This document shows positions 26,153 through 35,035 of a DNA stretch of 64,000 nucleotides, in pieces. The first letter of the stretch is position 1; each line of letters opens with the position of its first letter. The DNA is from Bradyrhizobium sp. sGM-13 (GTDB lineage Bacteria; Pseudomonadota; Alphaproteobacteria; Rhizobiales; Xanthobacteraceae). A program made the position numbers and the translations under genes. Under the pieces are notes generated by a model. It saw only the letters and a program-made list of their open reading frames with translations, was not told the DNA's origin and searched no databases. The stretch is taken from the NCBI RefSeq assembly GCF_018398875.1, contig NZ_JAGWDK010000012.1, positions 62,001 to 126,000 on the forward strand. The letters are read 5' to 3'.

Positions 26153-27154
26153 ATGTCCGACGCCAACGCTCCTCGCATCGCTCTGCTCGGTGTCCCCCTC
26201 GAGATCGGCGCCTCGCAGGCTGGCACGCTGATGGGACCGGCGGCGCTGCGCACCGCAGGCATCGGCCGCATCCTCGATCAACTCGGTTTTGTCGTCGAAG
26301 ACCATGGCGATATGCTGACGCCGGCCATTGCTCCCGCCGAGGGCCCGCCGCCGGCGAACGCCAAATATTACGACGTGATCAAAACCTGGATCCGCGCGCT
26401 CAGCGAGCGGTCGTATTTGCTCGCGCAATCCGGCGCCGTTCCGATCTTCATGGGCGGCGATCACTCGCTCTCGATGGGGTCGGTGAACGGCGTCGCGCGG
26501 CACTGGCAGGAACAAGGCCGGCCGTTATTCGTGCTGTGGCTCGATGCACATGCCGATTACAACACGCCGCAGACGACCGAGACCGGCAACATGCACGGCA
26601 TGTCGGCGGCCTTTCTCTGCGGCGAAGACGGCCTCGAGGGCCTGCTGGGCGACGAGCCCCGCGCCTCGATCGGTCCCGAGCGGATCGATCTGTTCGGCAT
26701 CCGCTCGATCGACCCGCTGGAGAAAAAGCTGGTGTTCGACCGCCGCGTCGCGATCGCCGACATGCGCGCCATCGACGAGTTCGGCGTCGCCGTCCTGATC
26801 CGGCGCGTGATCGAGCGCGTCAGGGCGAGCAACGGGGTGCTGCATTTAAGCTTCGATGTCGATTTTCTCGATCCCGCGGTCGCCCCCGGCGTCGGCACCA
26901 CGGTACCGGGTGGCGCGACCTATCGCGAAGCGCATCTCATCATGGAGTTGCTGCACGATTCCGGTCTGGTGCGATCAGTCGACGTCGTCGAGCTCAACCC
27001 GTTCCTGGACGAACGCGGCCGCACCGCGCGCGTCGCGGTCGAATTGATCAGCAGCCTGTTCGGCCTGCAGATCACCGATCGCCACACGCCCAGCAACGCG
27101 GTCTTTCCGGACAACAGCCAAATTCGTCGGAAAAGCAAAAAGGGCGGCCCATGA
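26153..27154 (+). CDS. rocF: arginase
   Basis: Hydrolyses L-arginine to L-ornithine and urea with a two-manganese centre. The 333 residues contain the ureohydrolase metal motifs GGDHSLSMGS (about 102-111), DAHADYNTP (about 131-139) and SFDVDFLDPAVAPGVGT. The sequence WLDAHADYNT and the length fit a true arginase rather than an agmatinase. The ATG at 26153 has CGGAGG upstream. Its stop codon lies inside a hairpin that serves as terminator for the opposing pckA gene. Confidence 0.93.
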   Translation: MSDANAPRIALLGVPLEIGASQAGTLMGPAALRTAGIGRILDQLGFVVEDHGDMLTPAIAPAEGPPPANAKYYDVIKTWIRALSERSYLLAQSGAVPIFMGGDHSLSMGSVNGVARHWQEQGRPLFVLWLDAHADYNTPQTTETGNMHGMSAAFLCGEDGLEGLLGDEPRASIGPERIDLFGIRSIDPLEKKLVFDRRVAIADMRAIDEFGVAVLIRRVIERVRASNGVLHLSFDVDFLDPAVAPGVGTTVPGGATYREAHLIMELLHDSGLVRSVDVVELNPFLDERGRTARVAVELISSLFGLQITDRHTPSNAVFPDNSQIRRKSKKGGP

Positions 27155-27165
27155 AGCCGCCCTTT
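27133..27165 (-). terminator. rho-independent terminator of pckA, overlapping the rocF stop
   Basis: On the minus strand the stem AAAGGGCGGC-TTCATGG..GCCGCCCTTT is followed by TTGCTTTT. The plus strand has no T-run, so it terminates pckA, whose stop is at 27190. The rocF stop codon (27152-27154) is in the loop. Confidence 0.8.
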
Positions 27166-27189
27166 GGAGCAGTTGCCTGCGTTTGAGCC

Positions 27190-28806
27190 TTACTCCGCCG
27201 CGAGCTTCAAATCCGGCGCGGCAGCGCGAACTTCGGCGTCGACCTGGGCTTCGAACTTGGCAAAGTTCTTCTGGAACATGCCGACCAGTGCGCGCGCGGT
27301 CTTGTCGAACTCGGCCTTGTCCTTCCAGGTGTTGACCGGATTGAGGATCTCGCTGGGCACGCCCGGTAGCGCGGTCGGCACCGCAAAACCGAAATACTTG
27401 TCGGTTCGGAATTCGACATTGCGCAACGAACCGTCCAGCGCTGCGGTCAGCAGCGCGCGCGTCACCTTGATCGGCATCCGGCTGCCGGTGCCGTATTTGC
27501 CGCCGGTCCAGCCGGTGTTGACCAGCCAGCAATCGACGTTGTGCTTCGCGATCAGCTCGCGCAGCATGTTGCCGTAGACGGACGGATCGAGCGGCAGGAA
27601 CGGCGAACCGAAGCAGGTGGAGAATTCCGGCTGCGGCTCATTGCCGAGACCGCGCTCGGTGCCGGCGACCTTGGCGGTATAGCCAGACAGGAAATGATAC
27701 ATCGCCTGAGCCGGCGAGAGTTTTGCAATCGGGGGCAACACGCCGAACGCGTCGGCGGCCAGCATCACGACGTTTTTCGGCTGGCCGGCGCGGCCGGTGC
27801 GCGAAGCGTTCGGGATGAAATCGAGAGGGTAGGCCGAACGGGTGTTTTCGGTCTTCGAACCGTCGTCGAAGTCGGGCACGCGGGTATTTTCGTCGAGCAC
27901 CACGTTCTCGAGCACCGCGCCGAAGCGGCTGCTGGCGGCGAAGATCTGCGGCTCGGCTTCCTTCGACAGCTTGATGCACTTGGCGTAGCAGCCGCCTTCG
28001 AAGTTGAAGACGCCGTCGCTGCCCCAGCCATGCTCGTCGTCGCCGATCAGCGTGCGATTGGGATCGGCCGACAGCGTGGTCTTTCCGGTACCGGAAAGGC
28101 CGAAGAAGATCGCGGTGTCGCCCTTGGGTCCGACATTGGCCGAGCAGTGCATCGGCAGCACGCCCTTGGCGGGCAGATAATAGTTCAGCGTGGTGAAGAC
28201 CGACTTCTTCATCTCGCCGGCATAATAAGACCCGCCGATCAGGACGATCTTGCGGGCGAAATCGATCGCGACGACATTCTCCGAACGCACACCGTGACGT
28301 TTAGGGTCGGCGCGGAAGCTCGGCAGGTCGATGATGGTGAGTTCAGGCACGAAATCCTTCAGCGCTTGAGCCTCGGGGCGGATCAAGAGCGTTCGGATGA
28401 ACAGCGAGTGCCAGGCAAGTTCGGTGAAGACGCGCGTCTTGATCTGGAAGCTCGGGTCGGCGCCGCCGTAAAGATCCTGCGCGTACAGCGTCATGCCTTC
28501 GGCATGTTTGAGGAAGTCGGCATAGAGCGCGGCAAACTGCTCCGAGGTGATCGACTGGTTACCGGCCCACCACATGTTCTTGTCGGTGGTCGCATCACGC
28601 ACCGTGAACTTGTCCTTGGGACTGCGGCCGGTGAATTCACCGGTGTCCGCGCAGAGCGCGCCCTCGGCCGACAACACGGCCTCGCCGGCCGTGAGTGAAT
28701 GTTGATAAAGCTGCGGCGCGCCGAGATTCCAGTGCACCGTCTTGAGATTTTTTAAGCCGAATTTGTCGGCGCCGAAAGCACCGTTGCGTAGACCCGTCTC
28801 TTGCAC
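27190..28806 (-). CDS. pckA: phosphoenolpyruvate carboxykinase (ATP)
   Basis: Converts oxaloacetate to PEP with ATP at the first committed step of gluconeogenesis, needed when growing on organic acids. The 538 residues include the kinase-1a motif GLSGTGKTTLSADP and the metal/kinase-2 motif LIGDDEHGWG, and the usual PEPCK signature around FFGLSGTGKT. The start is GTG, with AGGAGG 9 bases upstream. It sits next to chvI-chvG-hprK in the same arrangement known from other Rhizobiales, and a terminator follows its stop. Confidence 0.97.
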   Translation of the reverse strand: MQETGLRNGAFGADKFGLKNLKTVHWNLGAPQLYQHSLTAGEAVLSAEGALCADTGEFTGRSPKDKFTVRDATTDKNMWWAGNQSITSEQFAALYADFLKHAEGMTLYAQDLYGGADPSFQIKTRVFTELAWHSLFIRTLLIRPEAQALKDFVPELTIIDLPSFRADPKRHGVRSENVVAIDFARKIVLIGGSYYAGEMKKSVFTTLNYYLPAKGVLPMHCSANVGPKGDTAIFFGLSGTGKTTLSADPNRTLIGDDEHGWGSDGVFNFEGGCYAKCIKLSKEAEPQIFAASSRFGAVLENVVLDENTRVPDFDDGSKTENTRSAYPLDFIPNASRTGRAGQPKNVVMLAADAFGVLPPIAKLSPAQAMYHFLSGYTAKVAGTERGLGNEPQPEFSTCFGSPFLPLDPSVYGNMLRELIAKHNVDCWLVNTGWTGGKYGTGSRMPIKVTRALLTAALDGSLRNVEFRTDKYFGFAVPTALPGVPSEILNPVNTWKDKAEFDKTARALVGMFQKNFAKFEAQVDAEVRAAAPDLKLAAE

Positions 28807-29260
28807 GAAGAAAGTCCTCCTCGAACCCGCGTTACTCGAATCGCGCGCATGTCGCTTGACGCGCTCTGTCGCGGTGACCTTGAATTATAGCCTGCCGGCC
28901 TCGGTCCGGCGACCTATATTGATGAACGCCGTGCTTGCCAAGCCGATCCACGCGATTTGGTTTATTCCAGCGCGGAAGGTTGATTTGCATCAATCGCTTG
29001 CTGCACTGCTTTGCGCTGGTTTGCCCTCTTGGTTGCGCGACCATCTGCCGTTCGCTACCTCGGCCGGCAATTGCTGCGTTGCACAATCAGAACGTTTTCA
29101 GCGCGCGGAGCGTGTTTTCATGACGAAGCTTTTCGCCCGTGACCGCGAGTTGCACCATCGCTTCGTTTTACGGCAACAGCGCCTGAATCTTCTTCACTGT
29201 CATCGGCGATGATTTCGACAGTGCAGCGTAGTTGCTCGGTGACGGCAAGCGCTAACGTTG
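28807..29260. other. gene-free stretch between pckA and the HugZ-like gene
   Basis: About 450 bases. The pckA side holds its ribosome-binding site and a likely promoter. I find no convincing protein gene; an ATG frame at 28922 on the plus strand lacks any recognisable sequence. Confidence 0.6.
28884..28889 (-). promoter_or_regulatory. putative -10 box of pckA
   Basis: On the minus strand TATAAT is a perfect -10 element, about 78 bases before the GTG start of pckA. The matching -35 position (TCGCCG) is poor, as expected for an activated promoter. Confidence 0.4.
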
Positions 29261-29995
29261 TTAGCCCTTGGCCCGCGCCTCGCCTGCCAACCGCACGAGC
29301 ATCTTGCGCAACGCCATAGCGCTGGTGACCCGTTCCGGGAAATCCAGCCGCAGTGTCGCGGAGGCGGCCTGCATGTCCATACCGTCGGGGTCGCAACCGG
29401 TGCAGCGCCAGTCCGCGGACTCGGCGCCCAGCAGTTTGGTCGCGTAGAGGTTCATCGCCTCGCGGTGATCCTCGTTCATATGCTCGACGGCGCCCTGCTC
29501 GGCTTCCAGCAAATCGGTGGCATCGCCGATCTCGGTCATGAACTGCTCGGGCATGAGATCGATGATGCGGCCGAAACCGGCGACCAGATGCAGGCCTGAC
29601 GGAACGACCCGGAAGAACGAGAAGTCCTTGAAATCTACAAACGCTTCAGCCGATGGATGAGCGTTAAGATAGCGCCGGCGCAGGATTTTCGCAGTTTCTC
29701 CTTGAGCCTCCTCGGCCTGTCCCGCCAGCATGATTCGTGCGCCCTTCAGCGGATCGCCGGCGGCACGTTCGTCCAACATCAGCGATACCCTGCTGTCAGC
29801 GAGGATGTTTTTTGTATGCAGCGCCAGCCGCGAAAGCAGCAGAATCGGCGACGCATCGGCATGGCTGGCGACGTTAACCAGCGAGCAATAGGGATCGCCA
29901 CTTTCGGGCATAAGCGTGGCCAACGCGCCCTGCCGAGAGCGCCGCAGCAGCGATCGGGCCAGTTTGGAAGCATCAAAATCTGCGGTCGGCTGCAT
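29261..29995 (-). CDS. HugZ-family / pyridoxamine-5'-phosphate-oxidase-like protein
   Basis: A 244-residue protein with an N-terminal split-barrel flavin-binding-type domain (LLRRSRQGALATLMPESGDP ... LALHTKNI) and a C-terminal DUF2470-type domain (VEHMNEDHREAMNLYA). This layout is that of the HugZ haem-utilisation group, which can degrade haem or bind haem/FMN. Actual activity is inferred. It is divergent from chvI (about 220 bases between). This position between pckA and chvI is also seen in other Rhizobiales. Confidence 0.85.
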   Translation of the reverse strand: MQPTADFDASKLARSLLRRSRQGALATLMPESGDPYCSLVNVASHADASPILLLSRLALHTKNILADSRVSLMLDERAAGDPLKGARIMLAGQAEEAQGETAKILRRRYLNAHPSAEAFVDFKDFSFFRVVPSGLHLVAGFGRIIDLMPEQFMTEIGDATDLLEAEQGAVEHMNEDHREAMNLYATKLLGAESADWRCTGCDPDGMDMQAASATLRLDFPERVTSAMALRKMLVRLAGEARAKG

Positions 29996-30213
29996 GGTTC
30001 CTTTCCGGCCATCTTATTGCAAAAAGGGCCTTTTCTCATCGGGTCAGGGTGCTATATGGGGGGCCGCGCGTCTCCTTGGGAGCGTTTTGCGGAACTCGGT
30101 CACACTTCAGCCCAGCTTGCATTGCTCGTTGACTGTGTACGAAGCCCATTTATGCGGCGTCTGGCTCAAGTGCTCGCCGTTTAAGCCACTCTCTTATTCG
30201 AAAGCAGAGGCTC

Positions 30214-30915
30214 ATGCCCACAATCGCCCTGGTCGATGATGACCGCAACATTCTTACTTCCGTATCGATCGCGCTCGAAGCCGAAGGCTATCGCATCATG
30301 ACCTATACGGATGGTGCCTCGGCGCTGGACGGCTTCCGCACCTCGCCGCCGGATCTTGCGATCCTCGATATCAAGATGCCGCGCATGGACGGCATGGAGA
30401 CATTACGCCGGTTGCGGCAGAAGTCCGATCTGCCGGTGATCTTCTTAACTTCCAAAGATGAAGAGATCGACGAATTGTTCGGCCTCAAGATGGGCGCCGA
30501 CGATTTTATCCGCAAGCCGTTCTCGCAGCGCCTCTTGGTCGAGCGCGTCAAGGCCGTGCTTCGCCGCGGCCAACCCAAGGATCCGACCGCCGTTCCGAAG
30601 GAGCCGGATGCACGCGCGCTGGACCGCGGGCTGTTGCGAATGGACCCGGAGCGTCACACTTGCACCTGGAAGAACGAGCCGGTGACGCTGACGGTGACGG
30701 AGTTCTTGATCCTGCAGGCGCTGGCCACGCGGCCCGGTGTGGTGAAGAGCCGCAACGCGCTGATGGACGCGGCCTATGACGACCAGGTCTATGTCGACGA
30801 CCGCACCATCGACAGCCACATCAAGCGACTGCGCAAGAAGTTCAAGGTGGTCGATGATGATTTCGAGATGATCGAGACGCTGTATGGCGTCGGCTATCGC
30901 TTCAAGGAAGCCTGA
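30214..30915 (+). CDS. chvI: response regulator ChvI, OmpR type
   Basis: A 233-residue OmpR/PhoB-type regulator that pairs with the sensor ChvG. The receiver domain has the phospho-accepting Asp52 (LAILDIKMPRMDG) with DD at the N-terminus (ALVDDDRNI) and the conserved Lys in DFIRKPFSQR; the C-terminal winged helix contains TVTEFLILQALATRPGVVKSRNALMDAAY and the recognition part DSHIKRLRKKFK. In rhizobia ChvI controls envelope stress, acid and symbiosis genes. chvG follows by 100 bases in the same operon. Confidence 0.95.
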   Translation: MPTIALVDDDRNILTSVSIALEAEGYRIMTYTDGASALDGFRTSPPDLAILDIKMPRMDGMETLRRLRQKSDLPVIFLTSKDEEIDELFGLKMGADDFIRKPFSQRLLVERVKAVLRRGQPKDPTAVPKEPDARALDRGLLRMDPERHTCTWKNEPVTLTVTEFLILQALATRPGVVKSRNALMDAAYDDQVYVDDRTIDSHIKRLRKKFKVVDDDFEMIETLYGVGYRFKEA

Positions 30916-31015
30916 TCTGCGTTTTCCGGGCGGAAGTGTTAACTGACACATCCGCCCCGTTCGGCGTAAAAGCGTAGAGCTAGAAATCGGCGCATCACAA
31001 CCGGCAGTTCAGCCA

Positions 31016-32833
31016 TTGCTAGATCGAACGCAGCCCGATCCCAACCTGAACAACGAGGATGCTTTGGAGCTCCTCGATCGGGATCGCGTTGCCGAGGATA
31101 ATGCGGGCGAGAAGGGCTGGCGGCGACCGCTCGGCTGGTTGCGCCGGGCCGGGCAGTTCTTCTTCGCGCTCTCCTTCTCCAGCCTTACGCGCCGGATCGT
31201 CTCGCTCAATCTGGCGGGCCTCGTCGCGCTGGTGGCGAGCATTCTCTATCTCTCGCAATTCCGTGCCGGCCTGATCGATGCGCGGGCGCAGAGCCTTCTA
31301 GTGCAGGCCGAAATCATCGCCGGCGCGATTGCCGCCTCCGCCACCGTCGAAACCAACACCATCACGATCGATCCGGACCGGCTGCTCGACCTCAAGCCCG
31401 GCGAAAGCTACGGTGCGCCGGACGAATCCTCCGGGCTGGATTTTCCGATCAATCCGGAGCGGGTCGCGCCGGTGCTGCGGCGGCTGATCTCGCCCACCAA
31501 GACCCGCGCCCGCATCTATGGCGGCGACGGCGGCATGATCCTCGACAGCCGCAGTCTCTATGGCCGCGGCGACGTATTGCGATTTGAACTACCGCCACCT
31601 TCGACGGAGAAGCCGGGCTTCGTCGAACGCGCGCTGATCGCGACCCGCACCTGGCTCAATCGCGGCGACCTGCCGCTCTATCGCGAGCTGGGCCCTGAGA
31701 ACGGCAAGGGCTACCAGGAAATCGTGCAGGCGCTCGACGGCGTCAAAAGCAGCATGGTGCGCGTCAACGACCGCGGCGAGGTGATCGTCTCGGTCGCGGT
31801 CCCCGTACAGCGGTTCCGTGCCGTACACGGTGCGCTGATGCTCTCGACGCAAGGCGACGACATCGACCAGATGGTGACCGCCGAGCGGCTGGCGATCCTG
31901 AAGGTCGGCGGCGTGGCCTCCGCGGTCATGATCGTGCTGTCGCTCTTGCTCGCGAGCACGATCGCGGGTCCGGTGCGGCGGCTGGCCGACGGCGCCGAGC
32001 GTGTCCGGCGGCGCATCCAGACCCGCGTCGAGATTCCCGATTTCACCCGCCGCCGCGACGAGATCGGCCATCTGTCCGGCGCGCTGCGCGATATGACGAA
32101 CGCGCTCTACAGCCGCATCGAGGCGATCGAGATGTTCGCCGCCGACGTCGCCCATGAATTGAAGAACCCGCTGACCTCGCTGCGCTCGGCGGTGGAAACG
32201 CTGCCTTTGGCACGCAACGACACCAGCCGCGCGCGCCTGCTCGAGGTGATCGAGCACGACGTCAAGCGGCTCGACCGGTTGATCTCGGATATTTCAGATG
32301 CGAGCCGCCTCGATGCCGAATTGCAGCGCCAGGACATGGCCCCGGTCGATCTGCGCCGGCTGCTGACGACGCTGACCTCGGTCGCCAACGAAACCCGGCT
32401 CGGCCACGACGTCGCGGTCGAGGCGCGCTTCGAGGGCCGCGGCGCCACCGATACTTTCTCGGTGCCGGGTCATGATTCCCGCCTCGGACAGGTGATCTCC
32501 AACTTGCTGTCCAATGCGCAATCCTTCTCCACCCCCGGCGGGAAGGTGCGCGTCACCTGCCGCCGCGCGCGCTCGGAGATCGAAATCGTCGTCGATGACG
32601 ATGGGCCGGGCATCGGCGAGGATGCGCTGGAACGCATCTTCGAGCGCTTCTACACCGACCGTCCCCATCAGGGCTTTGGTCAGAACTCAGGTCTCGGCCT
32701 ATCGATCTCCAAGCAGATCATCGAAGCGCATAATGGGCGGATCTGGGCGGAAAACCGCCATGGCCCGGCCGGCCCCGACGGCAGGCCGACGGTGGCGGGC
32801 GCGCGGTTCGTGGTCAGGCTGCCCACGCCATGA
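31016..32833 (+). CDS. chvG: sensor histidine kinase ChvG (ExoS)
   Basis: Membrane kinase that senses envelope conditions and phosphorylates ChvI. The 605 residues show a cytoplasmic lead, a first membrane helix (SLNLAGLVALVASILYLSQF, about 65-85), a large periplasmic sensor domain, a second helix near 300-325, a HAMP linker, the H-box AADVAHELKNPLTS with the phospho-accepting His380, and the N, G1 and G2 ATP-binding boxes (NLLSNAQSFS, DDDGPGIGED, GLGLSISKQI). The start is TTG at 31016. Its stop overlaps the hprK ATG by 4 bases, so translation is coupled. Confidence 0.95.
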   Translation: MLDRTQPDPNLNNEDALELLDRDRVAEDNAGEKGWRRPLGWLRRAGQFFFALSFSSLTRRIVSLNLAGLVALVASILYLSQFRAGLIDARAQSLLVQAEIIAGAIAASATVETNTITIDPDRLLDLKPGESYGAPDESSGLDFPINPERVAPVLRRLISPTKTRARIYGGDGGMILDSRSLYGRGDVLRFELPPPSTEKPGFVERALIATRTWLNRGDLPLYRELGPENGKGYQEIVQALDGVKSSMVRVNDRGEVIVSVAVPVQRFRAVHGALMLSTQGDDIDQMVTAERLAILKVGGVASAVMIVLSLLLASTIAGPVRRLADGAERVRRRIQTRVEIPDFTRRRDEIGHLSGALRDMTNALYSRIEAIEMFAADVAHELKNPLTSLRSAVETLPLARNDTSRARLLEVIEHDVKRLDRLISDISDASRLDAELQRQDMAPVDLRRLLTTLTSVANETRLGHDVAVEARFEGRGATDTFSVPGHDSRLGQVISNLLSNAQSFSTPGGKVRVTCRRARSEIEIVVDDDGPGIGEDALERIFERFYTDRPHQGFGQNSGLGLSISKQIIEAHNGRIWAENRHGPAGPDGRPTVAGARFVVRLPTP

Positions 32834-33351
32834 CGGCGGGCGCGAGCGTGCACGCCTCCGCCGTGCTGGTGGGCGAGCGCGCGGTGCTGATCCGTGGGCC
32901 ATCCGGCGCCGGCAAGTCGCGGCTGGCCTTCGATCTGATTCTCGCCGGACGCGCCGGACAGCTTCCGCGGGTCATTTTGGTCGGGGATGACCGTGTCCAT
33001 CTCGACACAGTCGCCGGACAATTGTTGGTCCGCCCGGCGCGAGAATTGGCCGGGCTGATCGAGATCCGAGGCCTCGGCATTCGCCATTGTGACTTTGTTG
33101 GGGAGGCGGTGGTGGGCCTCGTCGCCGACCTCGCGGCCAGCGATGCCGAGCGGCTGCCGCCGCCAGAAGCGCTCTCCACCCGCCTGAACGGTGTCATACT
33201 ACCGAGAGTTCCCGTCGGAACCGGCTATGACCCCCTCCCGCTGATTGTGGCGACCCTGACGACAACCGCCGGTTCAGGTTCCGTCCAACCTTTGGATGAT
33301 TGTTCGAAGGGGATTGGTAACCATATAAGCCCCAATATCGCCACCGAATAA
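32830..33351 (+). CDS. hprK: HPr kinase/phosphorylase, short alphaproteobacterial form
   Basis: Phosphorylates HPr on a serine and can reverse it; in alphaproteobacteria it serves regulation rather than sugar uptake. Its 173 residues are the catalytic domain only, lacking the N-terminal domain of the Gram-positive enzyme, which is normal for this group. The Walker A GPSGAGKS is at residues 23-30 and the HprK signature around GLIEIRGLGI follows. Its target site is kept in the HPr encoded 0.5 kb downstream (Ser64 in GGTSIMGLMM). Confidence 0.93.
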   Translation: MTAGASVHASAVLVGERAVLIRGPSGAGKSRLAFDLILAGRAGQLPRVILVGDDRVHLDTVAGQLLVRPARELAGLIEIRGLGIRHCDFVGEAVVGLVADLAASDAERLPPPEALSTRLNGVILPRVPVGTGYDPLPLIVATLTTTAGSGSVQPLDDCSKGIGNHISPNIATE

Positions 33352-33483
33352 GCTGGCGCAGGCCTCAGTCTTTACCGGCAAATTCCGGAACAATAGCCAA
33401 GATGCCCTCTTGCGCGGGGCCTCTGGATGGTCAAAGTGGCGCGTTCGTGCGGTGCACCAAAAAGCACCCGCGAGGAGTTTCCG

Positions 33484-33885
33484 ATGATTGGTCTAGTGCT
33501 TGTGACCCATGGGCGCCTTGCCGACGAGTTCAAGGCGGCGCTCGAACATGTCATGGGTCCGCAAAAACAAATTGAAGCCATCACGATTGGAGCCGAAGAC
33601 GACTCCGATCTGTGTCGAAGCGATATCATCGAAGCGGTGAATCGCGTCGACAGCGGCGATGGTGTCGCCATCCTTACCGACATGTTCGGCGGCACACCTT
33701 CCAACCTCGCAATTTCCTGCATGAGCCGCCCCAAGGTGGAAGTGCTCGCAGGCATCAATCTTCCCATGCTGGTCAAGCTTGCCAAGGTGCGCGAAGAGCG
33801 CTCGCTTCCCGATGCCATCGCGCTGGCGCAGGAAGCCGGCCGCAAATACGTCACCATCGCCAGCCGCGTGCTAGCCGGCAAATGA
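33484..33885 (+). CDS. mannose-type PTS EIIA component
   Basis: A 133-residue EIIA of the mannose (PTS-fructose/mannose) family; it takes phosphate from HPr on His9 (LVLVTHGRLADEF). The conserved LTDMFGGTPSNLA segment and the small Rossmann-like fold fit the family. No EIIB or membrane EIIC/EIID partner is present, so it probably acts as a regulator. The ATG at 33484 follows GAGGAG and is 132 bases after hprK; the stop overlaps the HPr ATG by 4 bases. Confidence 0.93.
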   Translation: MIGLVLVTHGRLADEFKAALEHVMGPQKQIEAITIGAEDDSDLCRSDIIEAVNRVDSGDGVAILTDMFGGTPSNLAISCMSRPKVEVLAGINLPMLVKLAKVREERSLPDAIALAQEAGRKYVTIASRVLAGK

Positions 33886-34208
33886 GCGACGAGGCCGCGC
33901 CCGACAAGGAACTCGGGCCGAGCGTGCCCGCGGGCGCCATCTCGCGGGAACTTCAGATCATCAACAAGCGCGGCCTGCACGCGCGGGCCTCGGCCAAATT
34001 CGTCCAGATGGTCGAGCGCTTCAACGCCGAGGTCTGGGTGACGCGCGGCAGCGAGACCGTGGGCGGCACCTCGATCATGGGCTTGATGATGCTGGCAGCG
34101 GGCCCTGGAACCTCGGTTACGGTCTCCGCGATCGGCCCCGAGGCGCAGCAAGCGGTCGATGCGATCGCCGCGCTGGTTGCCGACAAGTTCAACGAAGAAG
34201 GCGTGTGA
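33882..34208 (+). CDS. ptsH: phosphocarrier protein HPr
   Basis: A 108-residue HPr, longer than usual because of a roughly 20-residue acidic N-terminal extension (MSDEAAPDKELGPSVPAG). The active-site motif NKRGLHARASAKF contains His33, which takes phosphate from EI or EINtr; Ser64 in GGTSIMGLMML is the HprK site. Start overlaps the EIIA stop by 4 bases (ATGA). It closes the chvI-chvG-hprK-EIIA-HPr operon, then meets the SDR gene head-on 7 bases later. Confidence 0.94.
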   Translation: MSDEAAPDKELGPSVPAGAISRELQIINKRGLHARASAKFVQMVERFNAEVWVTRGSETVGGTSIMGLMMLAAGPGTSVTVSAIGPEAQQAVDAIAALVADKFNEEGV

Positions 34209-34215
34209 GACACCA

Positions 34216-35013
34216 TCAAAACGGGTTCGTCACAATCCCGCCGTCGGCGCGCAGCGCGGCGCCGTTGGTGGCGCTGGAGGCTTTTGAGCAGACGTAGCAG
34301 ATCAGATTGGCGATCTCTTCCGGCGCGGCGTAACGCTGCAAGAGCGACGCCGGGCGACGTTCGCTGAAGGTGCGCGAGACGAGGTCGTCGACGGTCGTGC
34401 CCGCAGCTTTCGCGCGCGCGGCCAGGCGGACCGGCGCCATCTCGACCCAGGTGGGGCCCGGCATCACCGAATTGACGGTTACGTTAGTGCCCTTGGTCGT
34501 CTCGGCTGCGCCGCGTGCGATGACGAGCTGCGCCGATTTCGAGAAGCCGTAATGCACCATCTCCTTCGGAACAAAGACGCCGGATTCGCTGGAGACAAAC
34601 ACGACACGGCCCCAATCCTTGCTATCAAGCATCCGCTTCAAATAGTGCCGCGTCAGCCGCACCCCGCTCATGACGTTGACTTCGAACATCCTCAACCAAT
34701 CGGAATCCTCGATCTCGAAGAAGCCCTTTGGCTCGTAGATGCCGAGATTGTTGACGAGAATGTCGACGTCGGGAAATTGCGCAACCAGCGCCGCGCAGCC
34801 CGCCGCATGGCCGAGATCGAATGCCGCCGCGTGCACCTTGGCCGACGGCGCAGCCTGTTCAACTTTCGCCACGGCCTCGCCGACCGCCGCCTTCTCGCGG
34901 CCGTTGATGATCACCTCCGCGCCCATTTGCGCAAGCCCGATGGCGGTCGCGAGCCCGATGCCGCGAGTCGAGCCGGTCACGAGCGCCGTTTTATCCGTCA
35001 GGTCGAGATCCAT
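34216..35013 (-). CDS. SDR-family NAD(P)-dependent oxidoreductase
   Basis: A 265-residue short-chain dehydrogenase. Seen: the cofactor motif TGSTRGIG (about 14-21), the NNLG (NNxG) motif in VDILVNNLGIY, and the catalytic Ser ... Tyr-x-x-x-Lys set (VSSESG, HYGFSKSAQ). The substrate is not predictable. The ATG at 35013 is chosen because upstream frame residues are low-quality and the motif spacing is then normal. It is separated by about 22 bases from the GT39 gene on the same strand. Confidence 0.93.
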   Translation of the reverse strand: MDLDLTDKTALVTGSTRGIGLATAIGLAQMGAEVIINGREKAAVGEAVAKVEQAAPSAKVHAAAFDLGHAAGCAALVAQFPDVDILVNNLGIYEPKGFFEIEDSDWLRMFEVNVMSGVRLTRHYLKRMLDSKDWGRVVFVSSESGVFVPKEMVHYGFSKSAQLVIARGAAETTKGTNVTVNSVMPGPTWVEMAPVRLAARAKAAGTTVDDLVSRTFSERRPASLLQRYAAPEEIANLICYVCSKASSATNGAALRADGGIVTNPF

Positions 35014-35035
35014 GCGTTGGCCCTTCGAGTGATTT

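Noticed and set aside
28922..29212. Plus-strand frame between pckA and the HugZ-like gene
   Set aside because: No ribosome-binding site, no family resemblance, and odd Cys/Trp/His use.
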